Source: Xylogone sp. PMI_703 (lineage: Eukaryota > Ascomycota > Leotiomycetes). From it: a DNA stretch of 64,000 nt. The position numbers were made by a program, and so were the translations under genes. Shown here piece by piece: positions 46,617 to 58,606 of the stretch; the stretch's first letter is position 1; every line of letters begins with the position of its first letter. The notes below the pieces were generated by a model, which saw only the letters and a list, made by a program, of their open reading frames with translations, had not been told where the DNA came from and made no database searches. Location: NCBI GenBank assembly GCA_021399445.1, contig JAJTUQ010000004.1, positions 3,844,001 to 3,908,000 of the forward strand, written 5' to 3'.

Positions 46617-47804
46617 GTCTTACGTATCGCGTTATGAAGCGGTAAGCTGGGCGATACGGTATGGGTAGTACACCCTCTGGGAGCATGAGAACCCACAAGA
46701 AGCGGCATACTGTGGTACCGGCACTGTAGCACTTTGTATCTTCGGTGCAGGTGCTGGGGAAGAGCTAGTCTGCCTTCGCAAGGTATCCTGTATCAATATG
46801 CAGGACTGTTCTGTAATGTACTGTACGGTAGTATGCCCTTTTCGCAGAGAACCATACTGTGCATGTCGTCCATCCCTCATGTCGGGGCGAATTCGACCTT
46901 CCAAATCCGGGAAGGTACTCGAACTGCGTGTGGGGTGCGCAGTACCGTACGGTATCATTTCTGAGAGGAGACCACTCTAAATAATTTCCGTTGGCTTGAA
47001 CATTCTGAGAGGGGCCCTGGGAATCTACAGAGCAATGTAGCCCAAATCTGCAAAACTCGGGAGCTTTCCTTGCAGGTGATGCTCTTTCTCGAAAAATCTG
47101 GCAGGCAGTGATTGGCACCAGCAGTTCATCTCCAGAATCGAGCGATGCATTCCCACGGGCGCTGCGGGTTTGATGGATTTATAACCCACATGCAGCCAAT
47201 CGGACTGCCGGCGTGTCTGGTTGCACCTGAATACCAGTTCACACGTGGTGCAAGTAGCAGGACATGATTGAGATGAATCGCAATTTTGGAGAATCCAAGG
47301 AGAAATAACAGTCCAGCAATAGGTTCATGCTGATATACCAGAGTTACGATGAAGAAGTACGAAAGTACGAAGCGCAGGACAGAAGAGAATTTCGCCAGAG
47401 CCGGCCGGTGGAGCCCGCGGATATGAACTGTGCTGCTGGAGTCAGGGATCCTTGCCGTGAGAGCGGCACCTAGCCCGTATGTGGACAAGCGGAGACGGTC
47501 TGGACACCCAAAGCAGGCACCGGATCGTTTTGGCTGGCGTTTCATGCAGCAGCGCCAATGTTTAATACAATTCCCTAGCAATCGGTGAGCTTCATCACAG
47601 CAGGCTGGAGGAGAGTGAGAGAATAGCTTCAACACTTTGCAAATAATGGAGAATTTGAAATTGCCATCACACAGTATGTCTCACCATGCCATCCCTGGTG
47701 CATCCAGTTCTCCAGGTTTTTTTGTGTGCGGTCGTGGTGATCCACAGCGTCCACTCGCATCATGATTACACCTCAAGTTCTCGGCGGCGGCTAGCGAACG
47801 AGCA

Positions 47805-47811
47805 CAGCCTC
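47805..47811 (-). promoter_or_regulatory. Crz1/CDRE-like GAGGCTG site 3
   Basis: This is a third CAGCCTC, about 0.85 kb before the PMC1 start codon. Confidence 0.3.
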
Positions 47812-48312
47812 ACTCTGGGCTCGCCTGGGTGCGCTTTGCCGCTCCACACTGCCTGCCAATGCCTCTGCGGCCCTCTCCATACTGTCGTACCCACGCGCGG
47901 TTGTACGCCTTCCTGAGCTTCTTGCCAATCTTGCGGTAAAGGCAGATCCAAGGATCAATTGCTGGCTCTTTCCCTTAGTGACTGTGCATCCTTGATCGAG
48001 AAAAGGACCCGACCACGCCAACCTCATACGCCCTGATTTGCCGCTGGCTGGAGTCGAGCGTTGTGGCCCGAGCAGTTTGCAGAACAATTCTTCCTGGACA
48101 CGCCTCTCTCGTTGTCACGCCTGTTATCTGATGTGCCCTTCCTCCCATCTCCTCACCACCGGCTCCAGACTTCGACAACCTCACTGCTCTGCTCTGCTGC
48201 CTCCGTTGCGCTGAGTAGGAAGCCAATTCAGCAGCTCGTCCGTCTGCAGAAGGTAACTAGCTCCTCTTCCTCGATCACTTACCCCTTTCCAAAGCTCCGC
48301 GACACTGGTGTT

Positions 48313-48320
48313 GTGGCTCA
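48313..48320 (+). promoter_or_regulatory. Crz1-type GTGGCTCA site
   Basis: The octamer GTGGCTCA fits the published yeast Crz1 consensus GNGGC(G/T)CA exactly. It is 342-349 bp upstream of the PMC1 start and possibly within its leader. Yeast PMC1 is a Crz1 target, which makes the match worth testing. Confidence 0.4.
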
Positions 48321-48661
48321 AAATCACTTTCTCTGGGACCGTTACGACACGCTTCGGCCGGCCAAGATCTTGGGTCTACCTTGGCCCCTTGGGAGATTGT
48401 CATCGCTCCCTAGCCATCTTATTCACGCTCATATCTTGGAAGTTCTTAGCTTATATACGTTGTGCTCACAGTCCTCGACAATTCGAGTTATTCATTTCTT
48501 TGGCACGAGGCAGCCCTTCCTGCATAGCCACTTCCAGATGCCTACAGCCGCCAACCATCTTTTCTGATCCGACACTAGCTAAGGCTCTGAGCCCCAGGCT
48601 CGACGCTGAGAGACCGAAAAGGAGACGTACGACTACACCGAAATCCTGAATCCGTCTGAAA

Positions 48662-51600
48662 ATGGCGGATCAGAGCCCCTCTCCAACACCGCCTGGTCCA
48701 GGCCGAAGGCAAAGGGCGTAAGTATCTCCAGACAGTAAACATATAACGAGCCCTGCTGATGGGCCTCTTCTATTTCTGCTTAGACCTACGATTACTATTG
48801 ATACCTCTGCTGTAAACAGTCCCAGTCCACCGCGCGAGATGGATTCGGGCTCTGTTCCATTGGGTCCTATGCCCAATCAGCCGCCGACTTTACAGACCGA
48901 ACAAGCACCTTCAACCAAAAATGACGCGCCGTCGCCAAATATCAAACCAACACACTCAAGACAGAACAGTCGGATATCAATAGATCATCGAGCGCCTTCA
49001 TTCGAAAGTCGAGATAGCCGACCAACCTCACCGCATAATGTCTCATCACCTACTTCTGGCTGGGGTGAGAGTTCTTTCCTTGCGGTTCCTGGATTACGAT
49101 CGAGACAGGGGTCAATTGCATCAGACGATGCCAGCCATTCACATACAAACTACAGTGGCGACACAGTCGGTAGAACTCCATCATCTCAGGCAGACAAGGA
49201 TATAGAAATTCACCGTTATCCCGGAAATGACGACGTGAAGAATGATCCCGAGGCATTAACTCCTGATCCTGGCACGGAGGATGATTTCAATGTTGAAAAA
49301 AACAGTTTCGCATTCACACCTGGCCAATTGAACAAGCTCTTGAACCCGAAGAGCTTATCGGCATTCTATAAACTAGGAGGACTGGCTGGTTTAGAAAAAG
49401 GCCTCAGGACAGATAGAAAGGCTGGATTAAGTGTCGATGAAGTGATGCTCGAGGGAACCGTTACTTTTGAGGAAGCCACGGCTGCCGCCCACGGAAAGAG
49501 TGTCTCTAGCCCCAGTGACACCTCCAAGGCTCCTGTGGCAGCAACGGTTAGTCACGTAACGGCAGGTTCACACGGGTCAAAGCGAGATCCAGATACACAT
49601 GCAGACCGAAAGCGTGTATTCGGAGACAACCGTCTACCTGTGAAGAAAGGGAAATCCTTCTTCCAACTTATGTGGATTACGTATAACGATAAAGTCTTGA
49701 TTTTGCTTTCTATTGCAGCTGCGATTTCGCTAGGTGTGGGACTGTATCAGACCTTTGGAACGCATCATGATGCCGAGCACCCCCCCATTGAATGGGTAGA
49801 AGGAGTTGCCATCATAATAGCCATTCTTGTCGTTGTCTTTGTGGGATCGTTGAATGATTACCAAAAGGAACGTCAATTCGTCAAGCTCAATAAGAAGAAG
49901 CAGGATCGCGATGTCAATGTCACCAGATCTGGAAAAACTCAAAAAATCTCGGTTTTCGATGTCTTAGTCGGAGATGTGATGCATTTGGAACCCGGTGATA
50001 TGATCCCTGTCGATGGCATATTCATTGAAGGTCACAACGTAAAATGCGATGAATCTCAATCTACTGGAGAATCGGACTTGCTACGCAAGAAGCCTGCCGA
50101 CGAGGTCTTTGCTGCTATCGAGAACAACGAAGATCTCAAGAAAATGGACCCCTTCATTCTATCAGGAGCACAGGTGACAGAGGGTGTTGGCACATTCCTC
50201 GTTACATCTACAGGAGTGAATTCAAGTTACGGCAAGACCCTTATGTCTCTTCGGGAAGATCCAGAAGTCACTCCTTTGCAGTCCAAGCTAAATACCCTGG
50301 CAGAATACATTGCAAAGTTGGGCGGTGCTGCTGGATTGCTCTTGTTTGTGGTTCTCTTCATCGAGTTTTTGGTTCGTCTACGACACAATGATGCCTCCCC
50401 GACGGAAAAAGGACAGCAATTCCTCAATATTTTCATTGTCACTGTCACGATCATTGTCGTAGCTGTGCCAGAAGGATTGCCATTAGCTGTTACTCTTGCC
50501 CTGGCCTTCGCTACTACGAGGATGTTAAAGGATAACAACTTGGTTCGACACTTGAAAGCTTGCGAAGTTATGGGAAATGCTACCACTATTTGCTCAGATA
50601 AGACTGGTACTCTAACACAGAATAAGATGCAAGTTGTTGCTGGTACTCTTGGGACAACCTCTCGATTTGGCGGCACCAGTCAACCCAATTCACCAAATGG
50701 TCAGGCAAACAACAAAGGAAAGCAAACCGAGTCACATGATATTGGAGGAAATATATCGCCAAGCGAAGTTGTTGCTTCCTTAAGTCCCAGCGTCAAGAGC
50801 CTCTTGCTACAGTCTATTGCTGTGAACTCAACGGCGTTCGAAGGTGTTTCAGATGGCGAACAGACTTTTATCGGTTCGAAAACGGAGACAGCTTTGTTGA
50901 TTTTCGCTCGGGACTTCCTTGCCATGGGCTCAGTGGACCAGGAGCGAAGCAATGCCGAAATTGTACAACTTATCCCGTTTGATTCTGGCCGCAAGTGCAT
51001 GGGGGTTGTCGTTCGTCTTGATAACACCAAATACAGGTTATACGTTAAAGGAGCTTCGGAGATCGTGCTTGCAAAATGTTCTTCAATCATTCGAGATCCC
51101 ACAAAGGATACCACTAGCACAACTATGACAGGCGATAATCGTCAAACGATAAATGATCTGATTGACAACTACGCTTCGAGATCCCTTCGGACAATTACTA
51201 TCGCTTATCGAGATTTTGATCGTTGGCCTCCGAAGGGTGTTCGCGCTGCTGAGGGTGATCGCAACGAGGCCAGCTTTGATGATATCTTCAAACAGATGGT
51301 ATTCCTGAGTGTTGTCGGTATCCAAGATCCTCTTCGTGAAGGCGTTGCAGACGCTGTCAAGACATGCCAGAAAGCTGGTGTGGTTGTCCGTATGGTCACT
51401 GGTGACAATTTGAACACTGCCAAAGCCATTGCAACAGAATGCGGTATATATACTCCCGGGGGAATCATTATGGAAGGACCTGTATTCCGAAAGTTGAGCA
51501 AGAAACAGATGGATGAGACAATTCTCCGACTCCAAGTTCTAGCCCGTTCAAGCCCTGAAGACAAAAGGATTCTTGTTAAGCGTCTCAAAGAGAAGGGCGA

Positions 51601-53025
51601 GACCGTTGCTGTAACTGGTGACGGCACTAATGATGCTCCTGCTCTCAAGACTGCTGATGTCGGCTTTTCAATGGGTATAGCTGGTACGGAAGTCGCGAAG
51701 GAGGCATCCGCAATCATTCTCATGGACGACAATTTTAACTCCATTGTAAAAGCCATGATGTGGGGCCGTGCAGTCAACGATGCTGTTAAGAAATTCCTTC
51801 AATTCCAGATTACTGTCAACATCACTGCCGTCTTGCTCACCTTCGTATCTGCCGTTGCCAGCAGCAGTGAGACATCCGTTTTGACAGCTGTGCAGTTGCT
51901 ATGGGTTAACCTGATCATGGACACCATGGCAGCTTTGGCTCTAGCAACAGATCCCCCCACGCCTAGTATCTTGGACAGAAAACCAGATCCAAAATCTGCA
52001 CCACTTATTAGCATCACGATGTGGAAGATGATTATCGGAGAGTCAATCTATCAATTGGTCATCACTTTCTTGTTATACTTTGGAGCTAAATCGATCCTCT
52101 CCTATGACTCCGACCGGGAGACTGGACAGATAGCAACTTTGGTTTTCAATACATTTGTCTGGATGCAAATCTTCAACCAATGGAAGTAAGTTGTGAATCT
52201 TTTATAGTAGCTTCTTAGTTCAGTCGGCTAACATTGCGTAGTAATCGTCGTCTAGATAATCACTTCAATATCTTTGAAGGCATGCTTAACAACTGGTTCT
52301 TCATTGCTATTAACGTTGTCATGGTCGGCGGCCAAGTCATGATCATCTTCGTTGGAGGGAAAGCATTCAATGTGGTCCATTTGAACGGTGCTCAATGGGC
52401 ATATTCAATTGTCCTTGGATTCTTATCCATACCTGTGGGCGCCGCAATACGGTTGATCCCAGACGAACTTGTTTTGAGATTGATACCTACATACTTAAAG
52501 CATCGGTCTGGCAAAGGCCTAGAAGTGACTGTTTCCGATGAGGAAGAGCAATTCCGCTTCCCGCAGCCACTTGCCGACGTTAAAGAAGAACTGGCTTTCC
52601 TCAAGCGCATTAAGGGCGGTCGTCTTAATAACCTTAAGTTTGCGATGAAGCAGACCCGCGATACATTCTTACCTCGTTCAAGAAGCGCTTCTCATTCTCG
52701 GAGTAACTCAATCCCAAGAACACCAGCCACTGATCCCAGTCGACAAGATAGCTTTGGCACAACGCAGGAACAACAGACGCCACAATCTCGCAGACGTAGC
52801 CGAAGCAACCGTTCACGTTCCAACTCTGCGTTGGGTGCCACGACTGTCATGGCTGGTATCATTGCTGGTAGTGTCGCAGGATGGTCTCCGATTGAGCGGA
52901 ATTATAACGAAGATACGTTAAGGTTCCCGCGTGCGAAGAGCTTGTCGGATATTAAAGACGATAGCGCTGTTTTTGGTCAGGATAAACAGGCAGGTGCACA
53001 AGTCTTTACTGCTGAACCAGAGTAA
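48662..53025 (+). CDS. PMC1: Vacuolar-type P-type Ca2+-ATPase PMC1
   Basis: Three exons (48662..48717, 48784..52185, 52242..53025) give 1413 aa. It is a PMCA-class (P2B) pump that moves cytosolic Ca2+ into the vacuole at the expense of ATP. The phosphorylated Asp is in CSDKTGTLTQNKM (about residue 625), preceded by AVPEGLPLAVTLALAF in membrane segment 4. TGES is in QSTGESDLL, the nucleotide-binding lysine region is YVKGASEIVL, and the hinge is VAVTGDGTNDAPALK. Transmembrane pairs occur at about residues 290-345, 520-560 and through the last quarter. The N-terminal 200 residues are Ser/Pro-rich, and the C-terminal 130 are Ser/Arg-rich with SRSASHSRSNSIPRTP and RRRSRSNRSRSNSA, plausible phosphoregulatory tails. 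The first splice (GTAAGT, CTTAG) makes RQRAPTITIDTSAV; the last intron falls at NQW|NNRRLDN inside the transmembrane part. Confidence 0.96.
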
Positions 53026-54146
53026 ATCGAAGAGAGTCACAGTTCTAAGGGAAGTGACCCTTCGGGATCATCTGGCCACGAACAAGAACCGAGTTCATCT
53101 GCCTGAAAAGGCAAAAAATTACCATATTAGAATTTTTTATACCCTCACAAATACCCATCTTATACTGTCGATGCAAGGCGACAGGTTGTTAATACTGTAC
53201 TATTACTGAGCAACCCTGTGTTCTTTATGTAGATAGTCACACTCGTTATGTTTTTTTGTTTGTTTCCGGCGCCAAGGCGTTCTTCGGGGGTCACTATCAT
53301 ATTTAACTTCGCATATGCACATGGCCGCCGTCATTATTGGCGACAAGGAGTTCTAATTTGGGCGTCCTTTGTTTGTCATTGCTCACCACTAAAAGTTGAA
53401 AAGCAATATTCTGTGGCTTGATTGGGATTGCGGAATTTTGAAAGCACATGATTAGGCATGGGATAGCATTGAAGAAAGATAGAAAGATGCCCTGGGACCT
53501 AGATGAGGTCCTTCCAGTCGCTACTTAGATGGCGGTTTATATAGATTTGAGATGAAACATGGCGTAATTGATATGCTTTCAATTTATGAATGAAAGCTCG
53601 TTTTCTCGGTAACATTAGCTCTGAAAATACATTGCGATGACTTTGAAGTTCGGAGGTCGGACGTCTTGTTGTGAATATAATCCCTATTCAGTGCATAACT
53701 AGCTTAAGTCCCCATAATTTCGTGACCAACTGCGAAAACCAACCCGTTGAAGAAGTTGAACAACCTAGATACGAACAAGCACCCTTTGAACCAATTTTAT
53801 ATTCTTGAATTAACTTAGTAATAATTACAGTTGCTGTAGCACACATTCCTCAAAAAGTCATTGCTGAAAGCTGGTCTGGTTGAAGCAGGTATTGATGCCA
53901 AGAGTTATGAAATTGCACAATTATCCCGGCATAATTCGGATCATCGCACGCTAATCCGAATTAGACCATCGCCTCCAGACCGAACCTGAACCTCAAACCT
54001 CAGTTGACGCTCCCGCCAGCAAACGACTCACTCCACTGCTGTGAAAGCCCCCCAATCCACACCCACCGCGACGCCGTCTCGTTGCGATACAAAATACCTC
54101 AATTGACCAAGTCCAGCTCGGCTTGTCAATAGACCCAAGATATACG
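53026..54146. other. Intergenic region PMC1-ESSS
   Basis: These 1121 bp contain the PMC1 3' region and the promoter of the complex I gene. There are only very short open frames. I see no RNA gene or repeat. Confidence 0.6.
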
Positions 54147-54737
54147 ATGCCTTTAATACGCCCCGCCGCCGCCCTGCGCGTCTTGAAGTCCTCGACCCCA
54201 TCCGCATCCGCATCGACGAGAACGTCAACTCCTTCCATACTTGCATCCGCACCATCTCAGTCCAGAGCTCTGTCAACTACGGGTCGTCGAGCGGCGGATC
54301 ATGCTCATGAGGACCACTATGATCCGCCGTCTGGATGGTTGTTTGGAGTGAAGCCCGGGGAGAAGCCGGAGAGGGAGAGCTGGGAATTGATTTACTACTG
54401 GGGATTCTGTGGGAGCTTGGCGCTTGCTGTTGTTGCTTATGCTTTCAAGCCGGATACTTCGTGAGTGTTCTAGTTCTCTTTGAATGTGTTTCTTTGGTTT
54501 TGAGGTGTTTGTTGGTTGGTGGGATGTTGGAGTTGTGGTCAATTGGTGGGGATATCTGGGAAGATATGGTGGTTGTTGGGGTTCCTCGACATAAGGCTTT
54601 GAGTAATGAAGGGAGATATGATTTTGAGACGATCTTTGGCTAATTTATGCTACTATAGGATACAAACTTGGGCCCTAGAGGAGGCTCGAAGACGGTTAGA
54701 AGCTGAGGGGATTTTGAAGGAGCCAGAGAGCAAGTGA
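54147..54737 (+). CDS. NADH dehydrogenase (complex I) ESSS / NDUFB11-type subunit
   Basis: Exons 54147..54460 and 54659..54737 give 130 aa. This is an accessory subunit of the membrane arm of mitochondrial complex I. The N-terminus is a classic mitochondrial presequence, rich in Arg, Ser and Ala without acidic residues (MPLIRPAAALRVLKSSTPSA through RALSTTGRRAADHA). The mature part begins HEDHYDPPSGWLFGVKPGEK, followed by a single transmembrane segment (IYYWGFCGSLALAVVAYAF). The matrix or intermembrane tail WALEEARRRLEAEGILKEPE is completed by exon 2. The 198-bp intron is longer than most in the window (GTGAGT donor, CTATAG acceptor). Without the splice the protein would stop right after the membrane segment. 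The subunit assignment rests on this arrangement and sequence resemblance. Confidence 0.85.
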
Positions 54738-55217
54738 TGGCTGCAGTGTTGTTAGGTGTCTCATGGGGAAAGAAGTATATACATTTTTGAATTTTTGCTT
54801 TAAGGCCGTACAGATGCCGTTCGTTTTCCTTTGTCGTGAAAGTGCAAGGGTTGGCTGATAGTCGGGATGCGGATCTAAATGGGGTTCCCGCCCACCATGT
54901 TACTATAGAGAAAGATTTTCTCTTGCTTAGAATGAAATTGTTGTTAGCAACAACTTCATGCATAGATTTGATACATGAACTTTCCGGGTTTGCATACCGT
55001 GAGATTTTTCTTTCCAATGTTTTTAGGGAGAATCGCTAGATTTGGGGATGAAGTCACTTATATATCCGCTTCAGTAATCATGATACCCCGCTACTGTCTC
55101 TGCAAGACCATACAAGTGCAAAAGAGTTCATAAACTGAATTATACTCTATATAATGACATTACACGCTTAGGCGTGCCCCGGTTCCACTATAACACTAGA
55201 GTATTATATCCCAAAGA
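54738..55217. other. Convergent intergenic region ESSS / SCYL2-type gene
   Basis: These 480 bp are 3' regions of convergent genes, AT-rich toward the right end. Nothing further is recognised. Confidence 0.6.
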
Positions 55218-58129
55218 TCATAGAAGGCTCTCATAAGCGTCTAATCCGGACTTTCCAGATGATTGTGGCTTTGATGCACCATAGTTTGGAGCAGCGAATG
55301 TAGTTTGACTTGTTTGCGGTGGCGCCGTCATAAAAGAGCTAGTATTAGATGCCGAAGGGGGAGGCGGCAACGAAAAGGAATTCTGTGCGCTCATTGCAGG
55401 TTTTTGATTAAGTGACATATTAGACATGGAACCACCGAGACTGTTCATTGAGGAAAGAGTATTTGTCGGTGGCGCATTACTGCTAGCCCATATATTTGGT
55501 GTCGCTGCTGCTGCCCAGTTCACCGAAGTCTGCTGGTTTTGGAAAGGTTGAGGAGCTTGAGGTTGTAGAGGTGTACTATACAGGTTCATTGGTTGAGCTT
55601 GTGGAGGCGGTGAGAATGGTTGTGGTTGCAGTGGTTGAGAAAATTGAGTTGATGAAGGTGTGAGTGCACCGAATTGCGATAGGTCCGGTGTCACTGTTCG
55701 AGATGGCTGATTCTGTGGTGGTCTTAGAATGCTACTATTCGGAGATTTCGCCCGTGCTGTTGAAGCGGTTGGGCTTGGAGTTGACCATGAAAATGACTGC
55801 GTCTGAGCAGGCGCAGACGGACGAGCAGGGGTGGCCTTGGCAGGTCCATGATCCCATCCCGAATCTATAGGGTTGGTTGATGCACTCCCGCTTGTGCCTT
55901 TGACCAGACGTTCGAAATCATCTTCCCCAGATTCTAGGCCACTGATACTAGATGGGAACGTCGTTCCACCAAACGACATGATATCATCCGTCTGGCCTCG
56001 AGCGTGGCCGTTAGATCCCGAGAGCTCTTGCAATTTCTTTGTGTGTTCCTGCTCAACTCGCGTGGATAAGATTTTAATAAGGTCCATAAAGGAGTGGAAC
56101 TGCTTCAAATCTAGTAAGGGACCAAGGCTCATGGCCCATAGAAGCGGCAAAATCTCCGTAGCAACGAAGTCGCTGTCGGCGATGCCTCCAACCTGTCGCA
56201 AGACGTTCAATGCCGCTAGAGCAACTGCTGGTTCCTTCGTCTTAATTCCCTTAATTAACGGGACAATCTTCTCTTGCATCGTATATTTATCAAGAGCACC
56301 TGTCGTATTTTTCTTAGATGCACTTGCAGTAGCAATGCCATCTAACCCATCATCGTTCGTCCCCTGGTCAGTGGTCCCGCCACAGAGTATTAGGAACGCT
56401 TCTAGAGTCCGGACTTTAATACCCAAACTCGAAGTCTTCGTAAAGACTGAAGCAACTACTGGGAAAAGCTCATTCTTAATTGTGCTGAAGTCCAAGACAG
56501 GTAATATTATTGGCAGACTTCGAAGCGCTGCGTCGGCAATAGTATGAGTAGGAGATTCAAGAGAAAGATGAATAATAGGCAGAATATCTGTGACGAATTA
56601 GAGATGAGATGCCATCGTATGCGGAGTAGCCTTACCATCTTTGAAATCTTTGCCGGAACAATTCGCCCTGACGATTTGTATATGCTCCAGTAATACCATT
56701 AGACCAGCTTCCTTGGTGGGATCCCGTTCAGGAGGGGTCTTAGAATTAGCGGGCGGTAAGAAGATCTCCTTTAGACGTGGGATAATCTTCTCCGTAAATG
56801 CTCGTCGGGTGGATTGTAGAAGTTCTACAATTTTAAAAATGTTTTGCAATATTAATGCCAAGAGCTCCCGATCTTTCATCTCTTCAAGCAATGCCGGCAG
56901 GACTTTCTTTTCAAGCACTGACCTTGGAAACGATGGTAACACCCTCACCAGGCCACGCATAAACTGAGCCTTCTCATTTGGCGTTTTGGCTGGGAGTGCG
57001 TCAAGGAAACGTATGGTAGATATGAGTATATTATCAAAATAAGCGCTTTGTTGAAACTCCTTGGCATTCATCCTCTGAGCAGGCCGTCTCGTGATAAGAC
57101 GAGGTAGTACCTCACTGGTTAAGTCTTTAGGAAGAGGCCGCGAGGAGAGGAAGCCATTGCCAACGGATGGAATTGTAGATGAGGATGCGAATAATCTCTT
57201 ATAAGTGCTTATGCTTGAATTGGCTTGCAACGGCGAAGTATGAGGTGAGTTGTATAAAGCTATTATCAACAATCCCAAGGAAAACATATCCGCCGAGGTA
57301 TTTAGATTAGTATCGAGAACAAAGTCAGGCGAGCAATAGTCTAAGTTCATCTGTACAGAACGAGGTATTCGAGGATCGATATTTAGGACCTCACCAAGAG
57401 AAATAGGTGCCACGGACGTTGCAATACTGGAATTGTCAGGAGGGCTTGCGAAACTTAGCCCGCCAACTTTCCAATCAGACTGCACGCTGTCAGTTCTATA
57501 ATTTCAATCATCTAGTAGTATATTCGCACCTTTGCATTAATGTATATTGCATCTGGGGTCAGATTCGCATGTACCAAACCAGCATTATCATGTAAAAACT
57601 CCAGAGCTTTGCTGACCTGCAATAGACCTTTCTGTATTTCCAATTCATCTATCTCAATCTCCCGTCTCCTCTTCCGTCCCTCGCTATCTTCGACGACATA
57701 TCTACTTGACCTCCCTCCAACCCCAGTTGCTCTCTCTTCCTCATCTTTTTCCTGGAGTAATCCTGTCAAAGAAGCTGTGACGGGTTCTGTAGCAAACTGT
57801 AAACCGCCATTCCTTGTATCTTCTACTGGCTCAACCAATTCCAATATATTAGGGTGCCGTAGCCTAGCCAATGATGAAGCTTCCTTTTTTAATCTCTCTA
57901 CAACTTCCTCTGCAGCCCTTTTTATAGAAGCCGCGCTCGATCGCCCTAAGGAGCTGGAGTGCGAATCTAGAGACTTGCGATCAAACACGAACACCGATGC
58001 GGCCTTCCCAGTGGACTTCTTCTTTGCATCATATATTTTCCACGGACCGGAGGTAGAATGTGGTGTAGGTGATACGGTATAATTCGAATTAATGTTCGAG
58101 GAGAACGACTTCAGTGCAGAACTAAACAT
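55218..58129 (-). CDS. SCYL2-type (SCY1-like) pseudokinase
   Basis: Three exons on the minus strand (58129..57530, 57479..56636, 56587..55218) give 937 aa. SCYL2 and S. pombe Ppk32 are kinase-like proteins acting with clathrin/AP adaptors in endosome-Golgi traffic and in TOR-linked stress growth. The kinase-like domain covers about residues 30-330. Lys is kept in SVFVFDRKSL, but the catalytic loop reads LVHANLTPDAIYIN, with HAN in place of HRD, and the DFG position is replaced by GGLSFA, so phosphotransfer is unlikely. HEAT-like repeats follow (FMRGLVRVLPSFPRSVLEKK, PALLEEMKDRELLALILQNI, HTIADAALRSLPIILPVLDF). The C-terminal 200 residues are rich in P, Q, S and N with an ending of KSGLDAYESLL, typical of clathrin-adaptor-binding tails. 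The first intron was set at GTGCGA to GTGCAG because the earlier ATTATAG and CTGACAG acceptors break the frame. Confidence 0.9.
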
Positions 58130-58606
58130 GACTGCAGATCAGCTATATCGTGCCACGATTGTGCCTCCAAAGGAGTATCGTGAGTTATTCCCGCATCTGA
58201 ATGAGCTAAGTTAATGACGTAAAGCATGCAAAGGTATATCAATCAAAGAGTCCTATCCAACACATGCACTGTATTAGAAAATTGGGGCAATATAAATCAG
58301 TGTATTGTCAGATCTTAGGCATGCTTTCACGGATACATGTGACGGATTTGGTTACTGTACGGACTGGTGGCCTTTCTCGCAAGGCTCCCACTAATATTTC
58401 CAAGCATCAGGGAGCCTACAGTACTCGCTTAGAAGCGCATTTCATCGCTCCAGGGTCCTCCGGAGCCGGAGGCTAGGATGTCTAGAGCTGATTTATTATT
58501 GACTTATTTTCTGGGGTATAAGTACCATAAGCGGGTGAGCAATTTCTCTTGTGCCATAGTCATTCAGTTGTGAGTGTGACTCGTGCCTGGGTTTCTGTTC
58601 ACCAAA
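58130..58606. promoter_or_regulatory. Shared divergent promoter SCYL2-type gene / branched-chain aminotransferase
   Basis: These 477 bp lie between divergent starts. They contain a Leu3-type site (58460-58469) within a 7-bp inverted repeat, and a TGACTC (58577-58582) that resembles the Gcn4/CpcA core. Confidence 0.7.
58457..58472. promoter_or_regulatory. Leu3-type CCGGNNCCGG site in an inverted repeat
   Basis: The sequence at 58460-58469 is CCGGAGCCGG, an exact match to the Leu3 consensus CCGGNNCCGG. It is flanked so that 7-bp arms (CCTCCGG and CCGGAGG) are separated by 2 bp. It is 138 bp upstream of the aminotransferase start. In yeast Leu3 responds to alpha-isopropylmalate and controls branched-chain amino-acid genes including BAT1. 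Confidence 0.65.

Larger units (their letters stand above)
45421..48661. other. 3.2-kb gene-free region upstream of PMC1
   Basis: This long non-coding interval has many mutually overlapping open frames, the longest being 169 codons at 47126-47635 on the minus strand and 168 codons at 48061-48567 on the plus strand. None shows a domain, signal or conserved-looking run. It contains GTAC-rich patches at about 45920-45945, 46805-46840 and 46940-46955, and candidate calcineurin-response (Crz1-type) sequences listed separately. The last 500-600 bp are pyrimidine-rich and likely form a long 5' leader of the Ca2+-ATPase gene. Confidence 0.5.

Noticed and set aside
47126..47635. 169-codon minus-strand open frame in the PMC1 upstream region
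   Set aside because: No recognisable domain; it could only be rescued by evidence of transcription. One hydrophobic patch is not enough.
48061..48567. 168-codon plus-strand open frame just before PMC1
   Set aside because: Overlaps other open frames, is Ser/Leu-rich like a pyrimidine-rich leader, and most likely lies in the PMC1 5' leader.
51205..51777. 190-codon open frame antisense to PMC1
   Set aside because: Complement of the highly conserved ATPase catalytic core.
55873..56547. 224-codon open frame antisense to the SCYL2-type gene
   Set aside because: Shadow of a real exon; no independent features.
57540..58082. 180-codon open frame antisense to the SCYL2-type kinase-like domain
   Set aside because: Shadow of exon 1 of that gene.
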